Assembly (NCBI GenBank): GCA_001247695.2
Contig: LGRX02015820.1
Location: 1-23,699, forward strand
DNA length: 23,699 nucleotides
Reading direction: 5' to 3'
Origin: Cymbomonas tetramitiformis
Taxonomy: Eukaryota; Chlorophyta; Pyramimonadophyceae; Pyramimonadales; Pyramimonadaceae
This document shows positions 1 through 9,791 of this stretch, in pieces. Below the pieces are notes generated by a model, which worked only from the letters and a program-made list of their open reading frames with translations, was not told where the DNA came from and searched no databases. A program made the translations under genes and the position numbers. How positions within the stretch are numbered: position 1 is the first letter of the stretch; each line of letters opens with the position of its first letter.

Positions 1-4
1 TCAT

Positions 5-230
5 AGATCGATTGCGCATACATCAAAGCCTCTAGGAGCACATTTGTACGGCAGGTGACGGCACCCGAGAGTGCAGCATGTAACCAATCCCCAAAATCGG
101 GGCGGCTGTCTGTACTTTCTGGAAAGTAGTTTTTGTTCGTTTTGGTGGCGACAACATTCGAATTTGGTCTAACCACCTTCTTAGATCGATTGCGCATACA
201 TCAAAGCCTCTAGGAGCACACTTGTATGGC
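5..230. repeat. 48-bp direct repeat pair, 178 bp apart
   Basis: A 48-base block starting AGATCGATTGCGCATACATC occurs at 5-52 and again at 183-230 with two mismatches. The spacer of about 130 bp is not repeated in what is visible. This could be the edge of a ~178-bp tandem repeat that continues left of the window, or a duplicated fragment of one mobile element. Confidence 0.8.
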
Positions 231-1140
231 TCCCAATAATAATGTGTGCGTGATGCCCCATGATCGTTTTAATTATTGCCAAAAATCTCAGAATAGCATT
301 ACCTCGGTAATACCACTCAAAGTATTACCGGTATTTTACCCGGTATTACCAAGGGGCAAAATCCTTTACCCGGTAAATTGCCAGCTATAGTTATCAGTTA
401 TCCGCAAATGGTTTTGTGTAGTTTGAGTAAAGTTGACGAAGAGCCGTGTTAAGTTGTCCGGTTGCAGTATTGATATTTGATACATATATTGTGTTAAGTT
501 AACGAACGGCATCGGGTAAGTTGTACGGACTTTATGGTAACGGTTTCCAGTGCTTGCATCGCTGTATCGGTTAAGGCAAAAAATGAGTTTGACTATATTG
601 TGTGTTGCTTTATCTAACTATTTTCTGTAGTTATCATAAGTGTAGTTAATGCTAACGGTCTGTTTTGGCAGCCTATCATATTGGGAAATATGGTTGCCAT
701 GAAAGCAGTTTAAGTTAACATACAGTTCCGTGTGGTGCACAGCTATGTGTGTATAGTTGACAGGCTGTTGTGTGAGGTTATCTAGCTGCCCACTACTGCT
801 GGAATAAATTACCACACAGTAATCAGGTTCAGGGAAGCAAACAGGGCTAAGCGGTTTCTTGAAATTAGCACAGTGAACAGTATACAGGCAAGTAAGAAAG
901 AACATAGGAAGGAATTTGAGGCTTGAGGCAACTCTAATGGGAAGTGTGTACAACTTTACCATATCAAGCTGTGTCAGGATCTATCACCTGTAAAAAGGAT
1001 GGAGCTAAAAAAACCAGGATCAAGACCGATTGAGAGAGTGTTGCCGCTTGTGTCAGCTGAAACAAAGAAGATTGGCACCTGAGTATTGCTCAGCTGTGAA
1101 AGCTGAAGTTTCTGCAGTTCTTTGACAGGAAGGAATGTTT
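231..1140. other. No gene recognised; small palindromic repeats
   Basis: No convincing coding frame is seen. A 9-bp inverted repeat, GGTAATACC at 306-314 and GGTATTACC at 342-350, sits in a run of CGGTATT-like words. The open frame at 618-962 on the minus strand has no recognised motif, and I do not call it. Confidence 0.4.
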
Positions 1141-1247
1141 AGAATCTATCTGAGATGTCAGCACCCCCACGCCTGGCAGCAGTGGCAATCTCTTCCCTTC
1201 TCTCAATGCCTGAGGCGTGTTTGTAGGCGGGGCTCTGTGAAGTAGGC

Positions 1248-1671
1248 TCAGACTTTCTTTTCGCAGAGTCGTAAAATATTTGCTCGCATAATAAAATACT
1301 CTTTTGCGGAGATTTTGTATAATACATCGTCAAGTATTTCAAATTCAATTTCTTCATCCTCTCTATCCACTTCATATACATCCCAAAAAAATTCCAAGAT
1401 ATTATCTTCTAAAATTTCTTCAATAAGCTCAAACCCTCTATCATAATTATCTCGGAGTAAATCGTCAAAGAATAGCTCAAAAATGTTGTAAAATAGAAAT
1501 TGACTTATGTCCCACATCAACAATTTGTTAGGATTGAGTATTTTATATTCCTTACGTAAGTTCGAAATAATATTTGTTTAGATCGATCGATTCATATATT
1601 GTTTTCCATTCATATATTTTTCTTTGAATATCAAAAGGAAGTGAAAAGAAAAGATTGATTTGGTTAGACAT
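1248..1671 (-). pseudogene. AT-rich giant-virus-like ORF (F-box-like N-terminus), frameshifted
   Basis: Seen: an ATG at 1669-1671 opens 39 codons ending at TAA 1552-1554. They contain LPFDIQRKIYEW, a short motif of the kind common near the N-terminus of F-box-like and uncharacterised proteins in algal nucleocytoplasmic large DNA viruses. A one-base frame change near 1550-1565 leads into a second frame, open to the stop at 1248-1250. That frame is rich in Asp, Glu, Ile, Phe and Leu. The two parts have the same strongly AT-biased codons, unlike the GC-richer neighbours, so I read them as one broken gene of about 140 residues. Inference: a gene acquired from an algal giant virus, or a relative of one, and since inactivated. 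It may instead be an AT-rich mobile-element gene. The family assignment rests on one short motif. Confidence 0.45.
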
Positions 1672-2187
1672 ATTCGATTTAATTCAAATTTTACTTATTA
1701 AGAGCTCGTCTTAAAGTCAAAAAAGATATGAGAGAATATGAGAGAATATGAGAGAATGTGAGAGAATGTGAGAGAATGTGAGAGAATAACATAAATTAAC
1801 ATTTATTTATTTAAATAAAAGGTAATGAGTAGTAGGGTAATGGGTTGTTTTAAAAAGTATTTCAAAGGAAGAAAAGTATTTTTGTAGAATAAATTTTATG
1901 AAATAGAAAATGTTTTTAAAAATGCCCATTACTAGCTACCCGGTACCCTATTCGTTTATTAAATACGCATTTTTACCGAGATGACCGAGACGATGCTATT
2001 TCCGCGATTTAACCTGCTGAAATTTTGGGGGGTCAACGTAGGGGACCCCCCATCGTCGATTAAATCGGCAAATTTTGATTTTTGTGACCCCTAGACACCC
2101 CCACATATGAGGGAATATGAGGGAATGTGAGAGATTAACATAAAATTACTTAACTTTATATATATATTTATTTATATAAAAAGTAAG

Positions 2188-2303
2188 GGGTAGTAGGGTA
2201 ATGGGTTGTTTAGAAAAGTATTTCAAAGGAAGAAAAGTATTTTTGTAGAATAAATTTTATGATTTAGAAAATGTTTTTTCAAATGCCCATTACCCTACTA
2301 CCC
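2188..2303. repeat. 18-bp perfect inverted repeat with 80-nt loop
   Basis: GGGTAGTAGGGTAATGGG at 2188-2205 is perfectly complementary to 2286-2303. The first unit carries the same stem in a decayed form (about 1828-1844 and 1925-1941). This suggests a foldback or MITE-like element inside the repeat unit. Confidence 0.75.
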
Positions 2304-2378
2304 GGTACCCTATTTTATTAAATACGCATTTGAACTAAATTACGATTTCTGACGTAATTCTCACGTAATTTCTCGAAC

Positions 2379-2415
2379 CTAAACCCTAAACCCAGAACCC
2401 AATCCCTAAACCTAC
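2379..2415. repeat. Degenerate telomere-type (CCCTAAA) repeats
   Basis: Several imperfect copies of CCTAAACCCTAAACCC and AATCCCTAAACC lie in a row. CCCTAAA is the telomere repeat of most plants, many green algae and dinoflagellates. Here it is short, internal and decayed. It may be an interstitial telomere remnant or chance drift in a C/A-rich repeat. Confidence 0.45.
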
Positions 2416-2519
2416 TGAAAATTGGGGGGGTCGACAAAGGGGACCCCCACCGGCGATGAAATCGGCAAAATTTAATTTTTGTGACCCCTAGACACCCCCC
2501 TCAGACCCCCGCAGACCCC

Positions 2520-3170
2520 CGATGACAGGGCTGTCATAATTTCAAATCGGATAGCCAAAGTTAGTCAATGATAGCCAATGATAGCCAAAATATAGAGTAC
2601 TGTAGTTCGAACAGCATGCAAACAGTAACACGGAGCAGCACCTACAGAATTGAGTTTCAGTTGGAATTGAGAATTAGTTTAATTTGCAAAATTTAAAATG
2701 CAATGCCACTCACGTTAGCATTCACGAATGATGGAATAGCAAGCCATTGTTGGTCGATATTTCCATTGATGTCACCTTATCCTCCCGGCCGTATCCTCCC
2801 AACTTTTCAAGTCTGAGGAATGCAGCGAGCTTGTGAATATGAAACTGCATTAATGCAGGGATGAGCAGTTCTAAGCAGCAAGTAGCATATACTTTTGAAG
2901 TCATAGATTTGTTCCGCGCTCAGAATTTGTCTACGTTTCAAGGCCTAACCCATTCTGTCGGCGCTTGGAACGTTATCGGCGTTTCGTTATTTTCCTTCGA
3001 GTACCAAGCTAGTCTTTGAAGGGCAGGAAGACGAAGCGTGAAAACATTATAGAGCACCAATAGGGAATGCATAGCAGTTTTTGGACACTATGAAAGCGTT
3101 TTGGAGAGTGAGAAACTCTGCAGGCGCGAAAGTGTGGCGCTTTCGTCGTTTTTAGATTTGGTGACGTGAC
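2520..3170. other. No gene recognised
   Basis: Base composition rises toward the host average. The word GATAGCCAA occurs three times around 2552-2592 as a tiny tandem repeat. No coding frame is supported. The region could be upstream sequence of the candidate gene starting at 3177. Confidence 0.3.
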
Positions 3171-3176
3171 TGTTGT

Positions 3177-3360
3177 ATGCCTAAGAGCTGCTTAAAGCAA
3201 ACGAGTTTTCGAAAATTTAGCTGCGAGCAAGATATACTTGTTTCGATGGCGCCTCTTCGGAAATGGACGGCACATTACCTGAATAACACTGGCAAGTCCG
3301 ACAGCTACAAAGGTATTATCTCGCCCGCTTATCGACCCCAGGAATGTGAGAGTGCACAAT
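3177..3360 (+). CDS. Candidate first exon of a spliced gene
   Basis: An ATG at 3177 (second in-frame ATG at 3246) opens a frame. It ends at a good donor, GTAAGT at 3361; GTATTA at 3313 is an alternative. The peptide is basic with no recognised domain. A likely acceptor, acttacaacag, lies at 3551-3561. Both donors end in phase 1, so they do not join in frame to the long frame that follows. They enter another frame that stays open for only about 25 codons. The exon structure is therefore unproven. Confidence 0.25.
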
Positions 3361-3561
3361 GTAAGTCTCAGTTTTCTATTACGGTGTGGGAGATACTGCA
3401 ATTCCGACGACGCATACCAAGTGACTTGATTTCAAGCGGAAGGATATCCGTCTCCCCAAGCTAATTCTTGGATGAATCACGCACGCATAAAACTTCCCGC
3501 ACAGACCATCAACTTGAAATAAAGGCTTTGCGTGAAGATTGTACACTTGCACTTACAACAG

Positions 3562-4644
3562 GTACTCCGAGAAATGCTGATAACGAAGATATGCCTTCGA
3601 GTGTGCGGCAAGGACGAAGGTCGGCACAGCAGCAGAGCTGATTATTTCCGTTATCGAGGGCCAACAGCTAGAAAAGAACGAGACTCCCGAGTATATGCAC
3701 ACTTGTTCCGGAAACCTCAAGGAATGCGTGTGCACACTGCAGCCAAGCGTCAAACAGCTAGTTGGAAACCTCGAGTTTTAGGGTTCTGCACCTCTCGACA
3801 GCGAATACCTGTTCCGCCATGTTTCAGCCACTTCCTTGCTGAACTGACACAGGCTGACTGCGGTAGAGCCCGACGAACCGACTATTCAGACGCCCCCGTT
3901 TCAACGAGGGAGAACGAGAGCGCGCACACTGAGAGGACAGCTATTTGTCGAATTGGAGTGTTGCGCAGGGAGCTGACTGTTGACGCGCTGCTGAGAAATT
4001 TCGACGAGTCTAAGAACAGCCAGTTCCCAAAGAATTTCTCCCTGCCAGGGTTTGCGAGGATGTGTTACACTCCGCCTCCCAGACCTGAGGTGCCGCCAGC
4101 GGGAGTCAAGCAAAGCCACACCTCCGGGGGTGTTGGAACCAACAAGCACTGGGGAGATGCGCAGGACACCTTTCGTAGGGTCCCCGTACGTGGGCCCTCG
4201 TACATGGGCCCCATCTCGCACAGAACCCACGTTTTTGGGGCCTCGGACGGGCGATCCAAAGCTGCACGCACCAACTTTCCGATTGCAACGAGATCCCTGC
4301 TACCGCCTAAAGCTCCTGCTGCAGAGGAGTCCAGCCTGAGCGCTTCCGGCAAGGGGCGCTTCCGCACAGCGTCGTCGGCGGGATGGTTGCCGCAGACCCG
4401 GAGCAGTGAAATGCAAAGCATGAAGAAGCACAAGGATGCCCAGCGGACGAAGCCGAAATCGAAGTCGGCTTCGAATTCCCGCTCGTCCGCACCGCGCCTT
4501 ACATATGAAGAGCACCTCAGACAAGTTCTGCAAGAGCAAGCAATGCAAGGAAAGTTCGCCGATCAGCTGCAGCAAGAGGCCATTGGTGCGCACGTCACCT
4601 CTTCTCCACGGAACTTGTGGGCCCCTGTTGCCCCTCTCAATTGA
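3562..4644 (+). CDS. Hypothetical Ser/Pro/Arg-rich protein, possibly an exon
   Basis: This is one of the longest uninterrupted non-repeat frames here (about 360 codons from 3562; first ATG at 3574) and is GC-richer than its surroundings. The product is low-complexity: basic, with proline, serine and arginine clusters, and a C-terminal stretch with TYEEHLRQVLQEQ that could form a short helix. There is no signal peptide, membrane segment or recognised domain. The frame begins just after a plausible splice acceptor. Overlapping frames on both strands are also open across 4050-4720, a by-product of high GC. The C-terminal half is the part most likely to be real. I do not recognise the family. Confidence 0.35.
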   Translation, partial: VLREMLITKICLRVCGKDEGRHSSRADYFRYRGPTARKERDSRVYAHLFRKPQGMRVHTAAKRQTASWKPRVLGFCTSRQRIPVPPCFSHFLAELTQADCGRARRTDYSDAPVSTRENESAHTERTAICRIGVLRRELTVDALLRNFDESKNSQFPKNFSLPGFARMCYTPPPRPEVPPAGVKQSHTSGGVGTNKHWGDAQDTFRRVPVRGPSYMGPISHRTHVFGASDGRSKAARTNFPIATRSLLPPKAPAAEESSLSASGKGRFRTASSAGWLPQTRSSEMQSMKKHKDAQRTKPKSKSASNSRSSAPRLTYEEHLRQVLQEQAMQGKFADQLQQEAIGAHVTSSPRNLWAPVAPLN

Positions 4645-5017
4645 AAGTTGCTTTTTCACCTTCACTAACGTCAGGGATCCTGATCGTTTTTGGGGACTTG
4701 GCGGCGTCGGATTTTCCAGCACAATCTCCGGTTGAGCAGGTTTTCGAGTACCTACCCCTCGAGGGCTGGCTCGCCCTGGATGCTGTGCCCCGGCCGTCCA
4801 CCTGCCCGGGGCCTGAATTCTTCAACTCCTCCAAGGCCATTCAAAGGTGGCCCTGCTTTCTTCTATCCCTTGAAACAACAAGATACATACCACATTTATA
4901 CGAGCAAGTCACTTGCCCAAACGAATTTGAAGTCATATCTGTGCACAACAAAGGGCAATAGCGTTGGAGCATCCGTGACAGCATGGAATCGAAGGCGCAC
5001 ACACCTTCCAAGCCCTC

Positions 5018-5692
5018 AGGCGCCGCCCGGCTTACAGTATCCGAGCCCTCTGGGGTCGCCCGGCTTACACTATCCCGGCCTACAGTATCCGAGCCCTCTG
5101 GCGTCGCCCGGCCTACAGTATCCGAGCCCTCTTGCATCGCCCGGCTTACAGTATCGAGCCCACTGACGTCACCCGGCTTACGGTATCCGAGCTCTCTTGC
5201 GTCGCCCGGCCTACAGTATCCGAGCCCTCTGGCGTCGCCCGGCCTACAGTATCCGAGCCCACTGACGTCACCCGGCTTACGGTATCGAGCCCACTGGCGT
5301 CACCCGGCCTACAGTATCCGAGCCCTCAGGCGTCGCCTGGCATACAGTTTCCGAGCTCTCTAACATCACCCGGCTTACAGTATCCCGGCCTACAGTATCC
5401 AAGCCCCCAGACGTCACCCGGCCTACAGTATCCGAGCCCTCAGGCGTCGCCCGGCATACCGTGTCCGAAACCTTTGGCGTCGCCCGGCCTACAGTATCCC
5501 GGCCTACAGTATCGGAGCCGTCTGGTGTCGCCCGCCTTACAGTGTCGAGCTCTCTAACATCACCCGGCTTACAGTATCCCGGCTTACAGTGTCCGAGCTC
5601 TCTAACGTCACCCAGCTTACAGTATCCGGGCCTTGTGGCGTCACCCGGCCTACAGTATCCGATTCCGTTGGCGTCACCCGGCTTACAGAATC
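5018..5692. repeat. 33-bp minisatellite, about 19 units
   Basis: The unit is close to CCCGGCCTACAGTATCCGAG followed by CCCTCTGGCGTCG. About 19 units are present. Four carry an extra 15 bp (a repeated CCCGGCCTACAGTAT block). Because 33 is a multiple of three, plus-strand frames stay open through many units, giving 11-residue repeats such as SPGLQYPSPLA or ARPTVSEPSGV. One-base losses, for example at about 5154 and 5286, switch these frames. Two units create TGACGTCA. I read the array as non-coding VNTR DNA, possibly once part of a coding repeat. Confidence 0.85.
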
Positions 5693-7480
5693 ATACTCGA
5701 CTATCCCTATGCTGTGGAAGCACACAGCAACCACTCGTAACTCAGGCCTTGTGCTTGATTTGAGATCTGGTTTTCGATCAGAACATTTTTTAAGGCTTTA
5801 AACTCACCTCTGGGGATATCGGCAATCATCTAAAATGTTACCCCTTGGCAGGTATGCGGCTAAGGGACTGGAAAGCGATGGAGTGGCTTCAAGTATGGGG
5901 AAATAGCACTCGGATATGGGAAACATATGAATAGGAAATAGGAGCCAAAATGAAAAGAGGTTCAAATAGGAGATAGACATTTAGTATGACTGGCGTCATT
6001 ACTGTAACTTCGGTTTCACTGCTAATTGTTTTCATATTTGACATTCCATACACCGTAATGTGGATGTGGTGAATGAAGTCACCACATTGTGGCTGCTTCG
6101 GTGGCGACAGTACACTGACGAATTAGTGCAACACATGGTATGGAAATGTGGGCGATACCTGTCTGTGGTGGATAATGGTATTCTCAAATGAACACTCGCA
6201 AGTAATATATACACACACCTGCAGTGAATTGTAGCATCCTGTTGTGACATACACTCAACTACATATCTACTTGATCATCACGGTAGCAGCAGATCATATG
6301 CATATCAGCATGGCGGGACAGCTGTAGGAAAGCATCGGTATATGCAACCCGATGATTCCGAAGGCAGGATATGCGATGGGATACAGGCGGGACTTCGTGA
6401 TCCTACCCCCCCATCTCATCACTTTGCAATCACATCTGAGAGTGGTAGATAAACTTGTAATGTGTATGTGTTCCTGAGCGTCAGATGTCTTAAAACTGCC
6501 TTATGGAATGGATGCTCTTATGAACTGCCCCCTTGGGTCGGATATGCACTGAGCTGCTCCATAGGTCGGATGTTAGAAGACCGCCCCTCTTTAGGTCGGA
6601 TGTTCTAATCAACTATTCTGTTGTTATTCATCTCGGGAACGGGGGAATTGCGCGGCCGCGAAAGCGGACAAACCTAGTACCTAGGCTTTGGAATGAGTTA
6701 TAAATCCCTTCTGCGGTAACCGGGAAAATCTCGGGCCAAAGTTTGGTATATATAATTCCATTGCTTAGAGATGAATATACTAATTTGCATGCTGTGTTCT
6801 ATTATTCTGACTTGCATACATACATCTCAATGTGTATGCACACACATATAATATATGTGTAAATACACACACATCTGCATCTCTTTATAGCAAGATGCAA
6901 TGCAGGTTGGAGAGATAGTGTCGATATATTTCAATATAATTGATTGTTGAAATATATTTAGAACCACCGAGATACGTATTGACGACATAGTTAATCAGAA
7001 ATTTGATATTTCTCTATCAGTAAAAAAACTGGTACGTAAGATTATATAAATCAGTAAAAATGGCAATATTGGCAGATAGACTTTATTGTATATGAAATCT
7101 GAATTTTTGTGTTGAGTTTGGTTTAAGATATCCAAAATATATCAAAAGTTTGGGAACAGGTATGGAATTTTCAGGAATTCGTTTTTCGCATTTTTCGAAT
7201 TGTTGTGCGGGAGTTGCTAAAATACCTACCTTAAATCCTGGATATAGTCATCAGACTGTTTCTGAATGTCATATATAACGTACTAATTTTTTTTATTTAA
7301 AAAGTTTCAAACCAAACTTCAAATCTAGAAACCGAATGGGGCAGAACTCTGAATTTTGGTTCTCCACGTTTTCCTATTTTGCTTTACGCTTCTTTTGGGC
7401 GGTAGAGCTGAATTTCTTAGGGTAATTCATAAATGGAAGCTGAAACAATTTTATGCTACAGTTTAGTGTCACGCACATAA
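5693..7480. other. No gene recognised; dispersed short repeats
   Basis: No coding frame above background. The word GGTCGGAT recurs at about 6536, 6566 and 6595 in a short cluster. A CA/TA-rich stretch lies at 6830-6880. The section 6900-7380 is AT-rich with no visible structure. Confidence 0.35.
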
Positions 7481-7499
7481 TTATTCATTAATATAATAA

Positions 7500-7508
7500 T
7501 ATTGATGG
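7500..7508. repeat. Target site duplication (one of two)
   Basis: TATTGATGG at 7500-7508 is repeated exactly at 7624-7632. The two copies bracket the tRNA-derived sequence precisely, as expected of a retroposition target-site duplication. Confidence 0.75.
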
Positions 7509-7623
7509 GGGAAAGAAACTGTACCGCTAGACCAGAAGCCCGAAAAAAGTGAGCCAGGCCGGGAATCGATCCACGGACCTCTCGCATGCCAGGCGAGCGC
7601 TCTGCCGTTTGAGCTACTTAGGC
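7509..7623 (-). mobile_element. tRNA-Ala-derived SINE, 115 bp
   Basis: Read on the minus strand, the sequence starts exactly at the flanking repeat with GCCTAAGTAGCTCAAACGG, which includes a good pol III A box (TAGCTCAAACGG). A perfect 5-bp anticodon stem CTCGC/GCGAG follows, with loop CTGGCAT (anticodon GGC, alanine). The B box GGATCGATTCC differs from consensus by one base. Acceptor and T stems no longer pair, so it is not a working tRNA gene. A T6 run (A7543-7548 on plus) follows the tRNA-like part, then a ~34-nt tail ending in TTTCTTTCCCC. There is no poly-A tail. Flanking 9-bp duplications support retroposition as a SINE. Confidence 0.7.
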
Positions 7624-7632
7624 TATTGATGG
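7624..7632. repeat. Target site duplication (second copy)
   Basis: TATTGATGG, identical to 7500-7508, lies immediately next to the tRNA-like 5' end of the SINE. Confidence 0.75.
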
Positions 7633-7751
7633 CGATCCTGGTGCGGTACAAAGTACTGAATCCCCACCGTGCCACGTAGGCGGCGAAGAGTGAAACACGA
7701 AGGATACAACTTTCCTCCAATCTGCCGTTGCGGTGCGCATATATGGGGGCA

Positions 7752-7807
7752 TCGCGCGGCTTGTGCGGCGCGACTGTTGGGGACGCGCGGCCTGTGCGGC
7801 GCGATTG
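7752..7807. repeat. 24-bp imperfect direct repeat, GC-rich
   Basis: CGCGCGGCTTGTGCGGCGCG at about 7752 and CGCGCGGCCTGTGCGGCGCG at about 7784 repeat with few changes. Each copy is also partly self-complementary (CGCGC...GCGCG). No function is evident. Confidence 0.6.
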
Positions 7808-8059
7808 TATCCTCCATGAAATATAACATTTACGCTGAGTGAAAATGACCATGTCATACAAGCGCCGTAATCCTGCTAGGCAGGCAACTGTTAAACAGAA
7901 GGGGCTACTTTCTAACTCATAGCGCGCCCCGGAGGGCTCATCCAAACACATGGCACCTAAAGGGGAAGGGTAAACCGTGAATGACCATCTAGGAATTCCC
8001 CCAACGGCTAGTTTTTTGTTGAGTTTAGCCTTTGACCGTAATCTACACACGATCTAATC

Positions 8060-8490
8060 ACTTTATGAAACTTTTGTAACATGCAAAGCTTAAAGCTTCG
8101 ATTGGTTAGACGCTTACATGAAATGGCGATAAAATATTGCCGGTGTGTTGACGGGTTTTGCTAATTTCAGTTTTGAGTGGCCAACGGCTATATTTTCCAC
8201 AAACTCGCAAATATGTGCATTCAGAAGCCGCACATGAAAATTCCACATCATGAAAAAGTTGCAACACAGTCATGCCCATGTGAAATCGTATTCAAACATT
8301 GCATTTTGATTCATAGAAATGGCATTATGCAACGATATATCCTATAGATGGTCATTTGCCCCCTCCCACAGGTGTCATGTGAATCGTATCGACAAGGGCA
8401 ACCGCAGCAAGATAAAATACGCAGAGCGCTAAAAAGTCATGCTGGCGGAGCATCAGCTGTGCCCGCGACGGTGGTGTGGGGCTGAGGCTA
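8060..8490. other. No gene recognised
   Basis: Mixed-composition sequence with stop codons in all frames. There is no repeat or RNA-like structure that I can support. Confidence 0.3.
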
Positions 8491-8499
8491 TGGTGGTGA

Positions 8500-8560
8500 A
8501 ACGGGGTGGCGGTGGAGGGGCGGCAAGGTGGGGGGTGGAGGGGGTATCCTCCCCCTAAAG
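8500..8560 (+). other. G-run cluster (possible G-quadruplex) and hairpin
   Basis: At least four G runs of three or more (GGGG, GGGG, GGGGGG, GGGGG) lie within about 45 nt on the plus strand. They are followed by GGAGGGGGTATCCTCCCCC, which can form a hairpin. This is a structural prediction from base composition only. Confidence 0.45.
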
Positions 8561-8919
8561 AGGTGGGGGAGCAGGGAGCCAAGCATTCACATTCACATTC
8601 TGGACAGTTTTTTCAAAAGGGGGTTTATTCCCTTTTGATGCACCACGATTGCACCCAAAAGCTTTCCGTAATTTTTCGGGACGTAGCCCATAATGGCGAG
8701 TTCTTTTGGCCACGTAACCGTGCCCTTAAACGGCTTACAGTCATCATTAATGTACGATACATCATAATGACCACCGAAATCATGCAGGAGATTAGTTTCA
8801 TTTGTAGCGTTGCATGGCAGCAGTCAATAATATTTTCCCTCTCGCCCAAAACTTCATTCCAGATATCAATGCATATTCCTGTGCATTCCAATCTTTTTAT
8901 GCCCGTAGTATGCCGTTAA

Positions 8920-9175
8920 CATGCCGTTATGATGTCGTTAGTATGTCGTACTAAGAGCGTGCTAACGCCATGCTAACGTTGCGTTAGTGTGTCGTTAGCA
9001 CATATCGGTAGTATGTCGTTAGCATGTAGTTAGCATATAAATTCCAGTTAGCATACATGCTAACGACATGCTAACGTTGTGTTAATATGTCGTTAGCATA
9101 CATTGTTATCATTCGTTAACATGTCGTTAGCACGTATTAGTACGTCGTTAGCATGCATACTAACGTTTTCCAGGA
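8920..9175. repeat. CGTTAGCATG/CATGCTAACG palindromic repeat cluster
   Basis: The word CGTTAG or its complement CTAACG occurs more than ten times in about 250 bp in both orientations, usually as GTCGTTAGCATG. The clearest inverted pair is ATGTCGTTAGCATGTA at 9013-9028 and its perfect complement at 9054-9069. A weaker outlier cluster lies at 10855-10910 (ACGCTAACGG, ACTAACGTTACGCTAAC). There is no coding frame. Confidence 0.75.
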
Positions 9176-9254
9176 CCGTAGGGTGTCTACATTGCATTGA
9201 GGACATCGCTGGTGGACCATTCCATGTGTATTGATAGCGTCACGGGGAACCCAA

Positions 9255-9295
9255 TCTTGCCCCCCCCCCACTGTAAGGGGGGGACACAGTGGGTC
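9255..9295. repeat. Homopolymer C/G hairpin
   Basis: A run of nine C followed by ACTGTAA and seven G, then ACACAGTGGG. The segment CCCACTGT pairs with ACAGTGGG across the G run. Confidence 0.5.
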
Positions 9296-9518
9296 TCCTG
9301 TCTGTCACCCCTCAGCCCGAGATGTCACCAGTGTCCGTTGTCACAGTTGTCAGTGTGCTATAAAACACTCAACTAAGTATTTTATATCATCTTAGTATCC
9401 GAGAACACCCGCCCCTGCGAGACTGTTCTGCTTCAACGCACCCGACATATATATATCCATATATATATTTCTTGCTTCTTGTCAGGTTATCGGCCACCAC
9501 TTGTGGGTGTTCGTTTTT

Positions 9519-9791
9519 GGTTACTTTTGGTCCTTGGAGCGCATCAAACCCGGCCTCCTTGAAATCCCGACCGCCGCTACCGACGGCAGCTGTTTCGTCC
9601 TTACGACAGCAACTACATCCCGACCCCGGCCACCGTTGAAGATCGCGGCCGCGGCGGTTTGGTTACTTTTGGTCCTTGGAGCGCAACCGACCCTCCTTGA
9701 AATCCCGACCGCCGCCTAGGCAGCTGTTTCGTCCTTACGACAGCAGCCACATCCCGACCCCGGCCACCGTTGAAGATCGCGGCCGCGACCA
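9519..9791. repeat. Tandem duplication of a ~135-bp GC-rich unit
   Basis: Copy 1 (9519-9660) and copy 2 (9661-9791) both begin GGTTACTTTTGGTCCTTGGA and end GATCGCGGCCGCG. Copy 1 has about 11 extra bases in the middle, so the two copies are not in the same reading frame. Frames in this stretch are open but out of register between copies, which argues against a conserved protein repeat. Confidence 0.85.

Larger units (their letters stand above)
1728..2517. repeat. Tandem dimer of a ~380-bp AT-rich unit
   Basis: Unit 1 (about 1728-2105) and unit 2 (about 2106-2517) match in order. Each has a short array of GAGAATRTGA-type 10-mers, then AGTAGGGTAATGGG, a 40-base A/T block including GTATTTTTGTAGAATAAATT, CCCATTAC, CCGGTACCCTATT and AAATACGCATTT. 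A G-run and C-run pair and TGTGACCCCTAGACACCCCC follow. Unit 2 has an extra stretch with CCTAAACCCTAAACCC. No coding frame is seen. Confidence 0.75.

Noticed and set aside
4983..5763. Pro/Ser/Tyr-rich repeat proteins in three overlapping plus-strand frames
   Set aside because: All derive from the 33-bp minisatellite. One-base indels swap frames and no frame is favoured.
7548..7623. Functional tRNA-Ala(GGC) gene
   Set aside because: The anticodon arm and boxes are good, but the acceptor stem pairs at about 3 of 7 positions and the T stem at 3 of 5, so it is a SINE head and not a working tRNA.
7481..8050. 189-codon minus-strand ORF
   Set aside because: It reads through the tRNA-derived SINE and its flank; the composition looks random and no motif is present.
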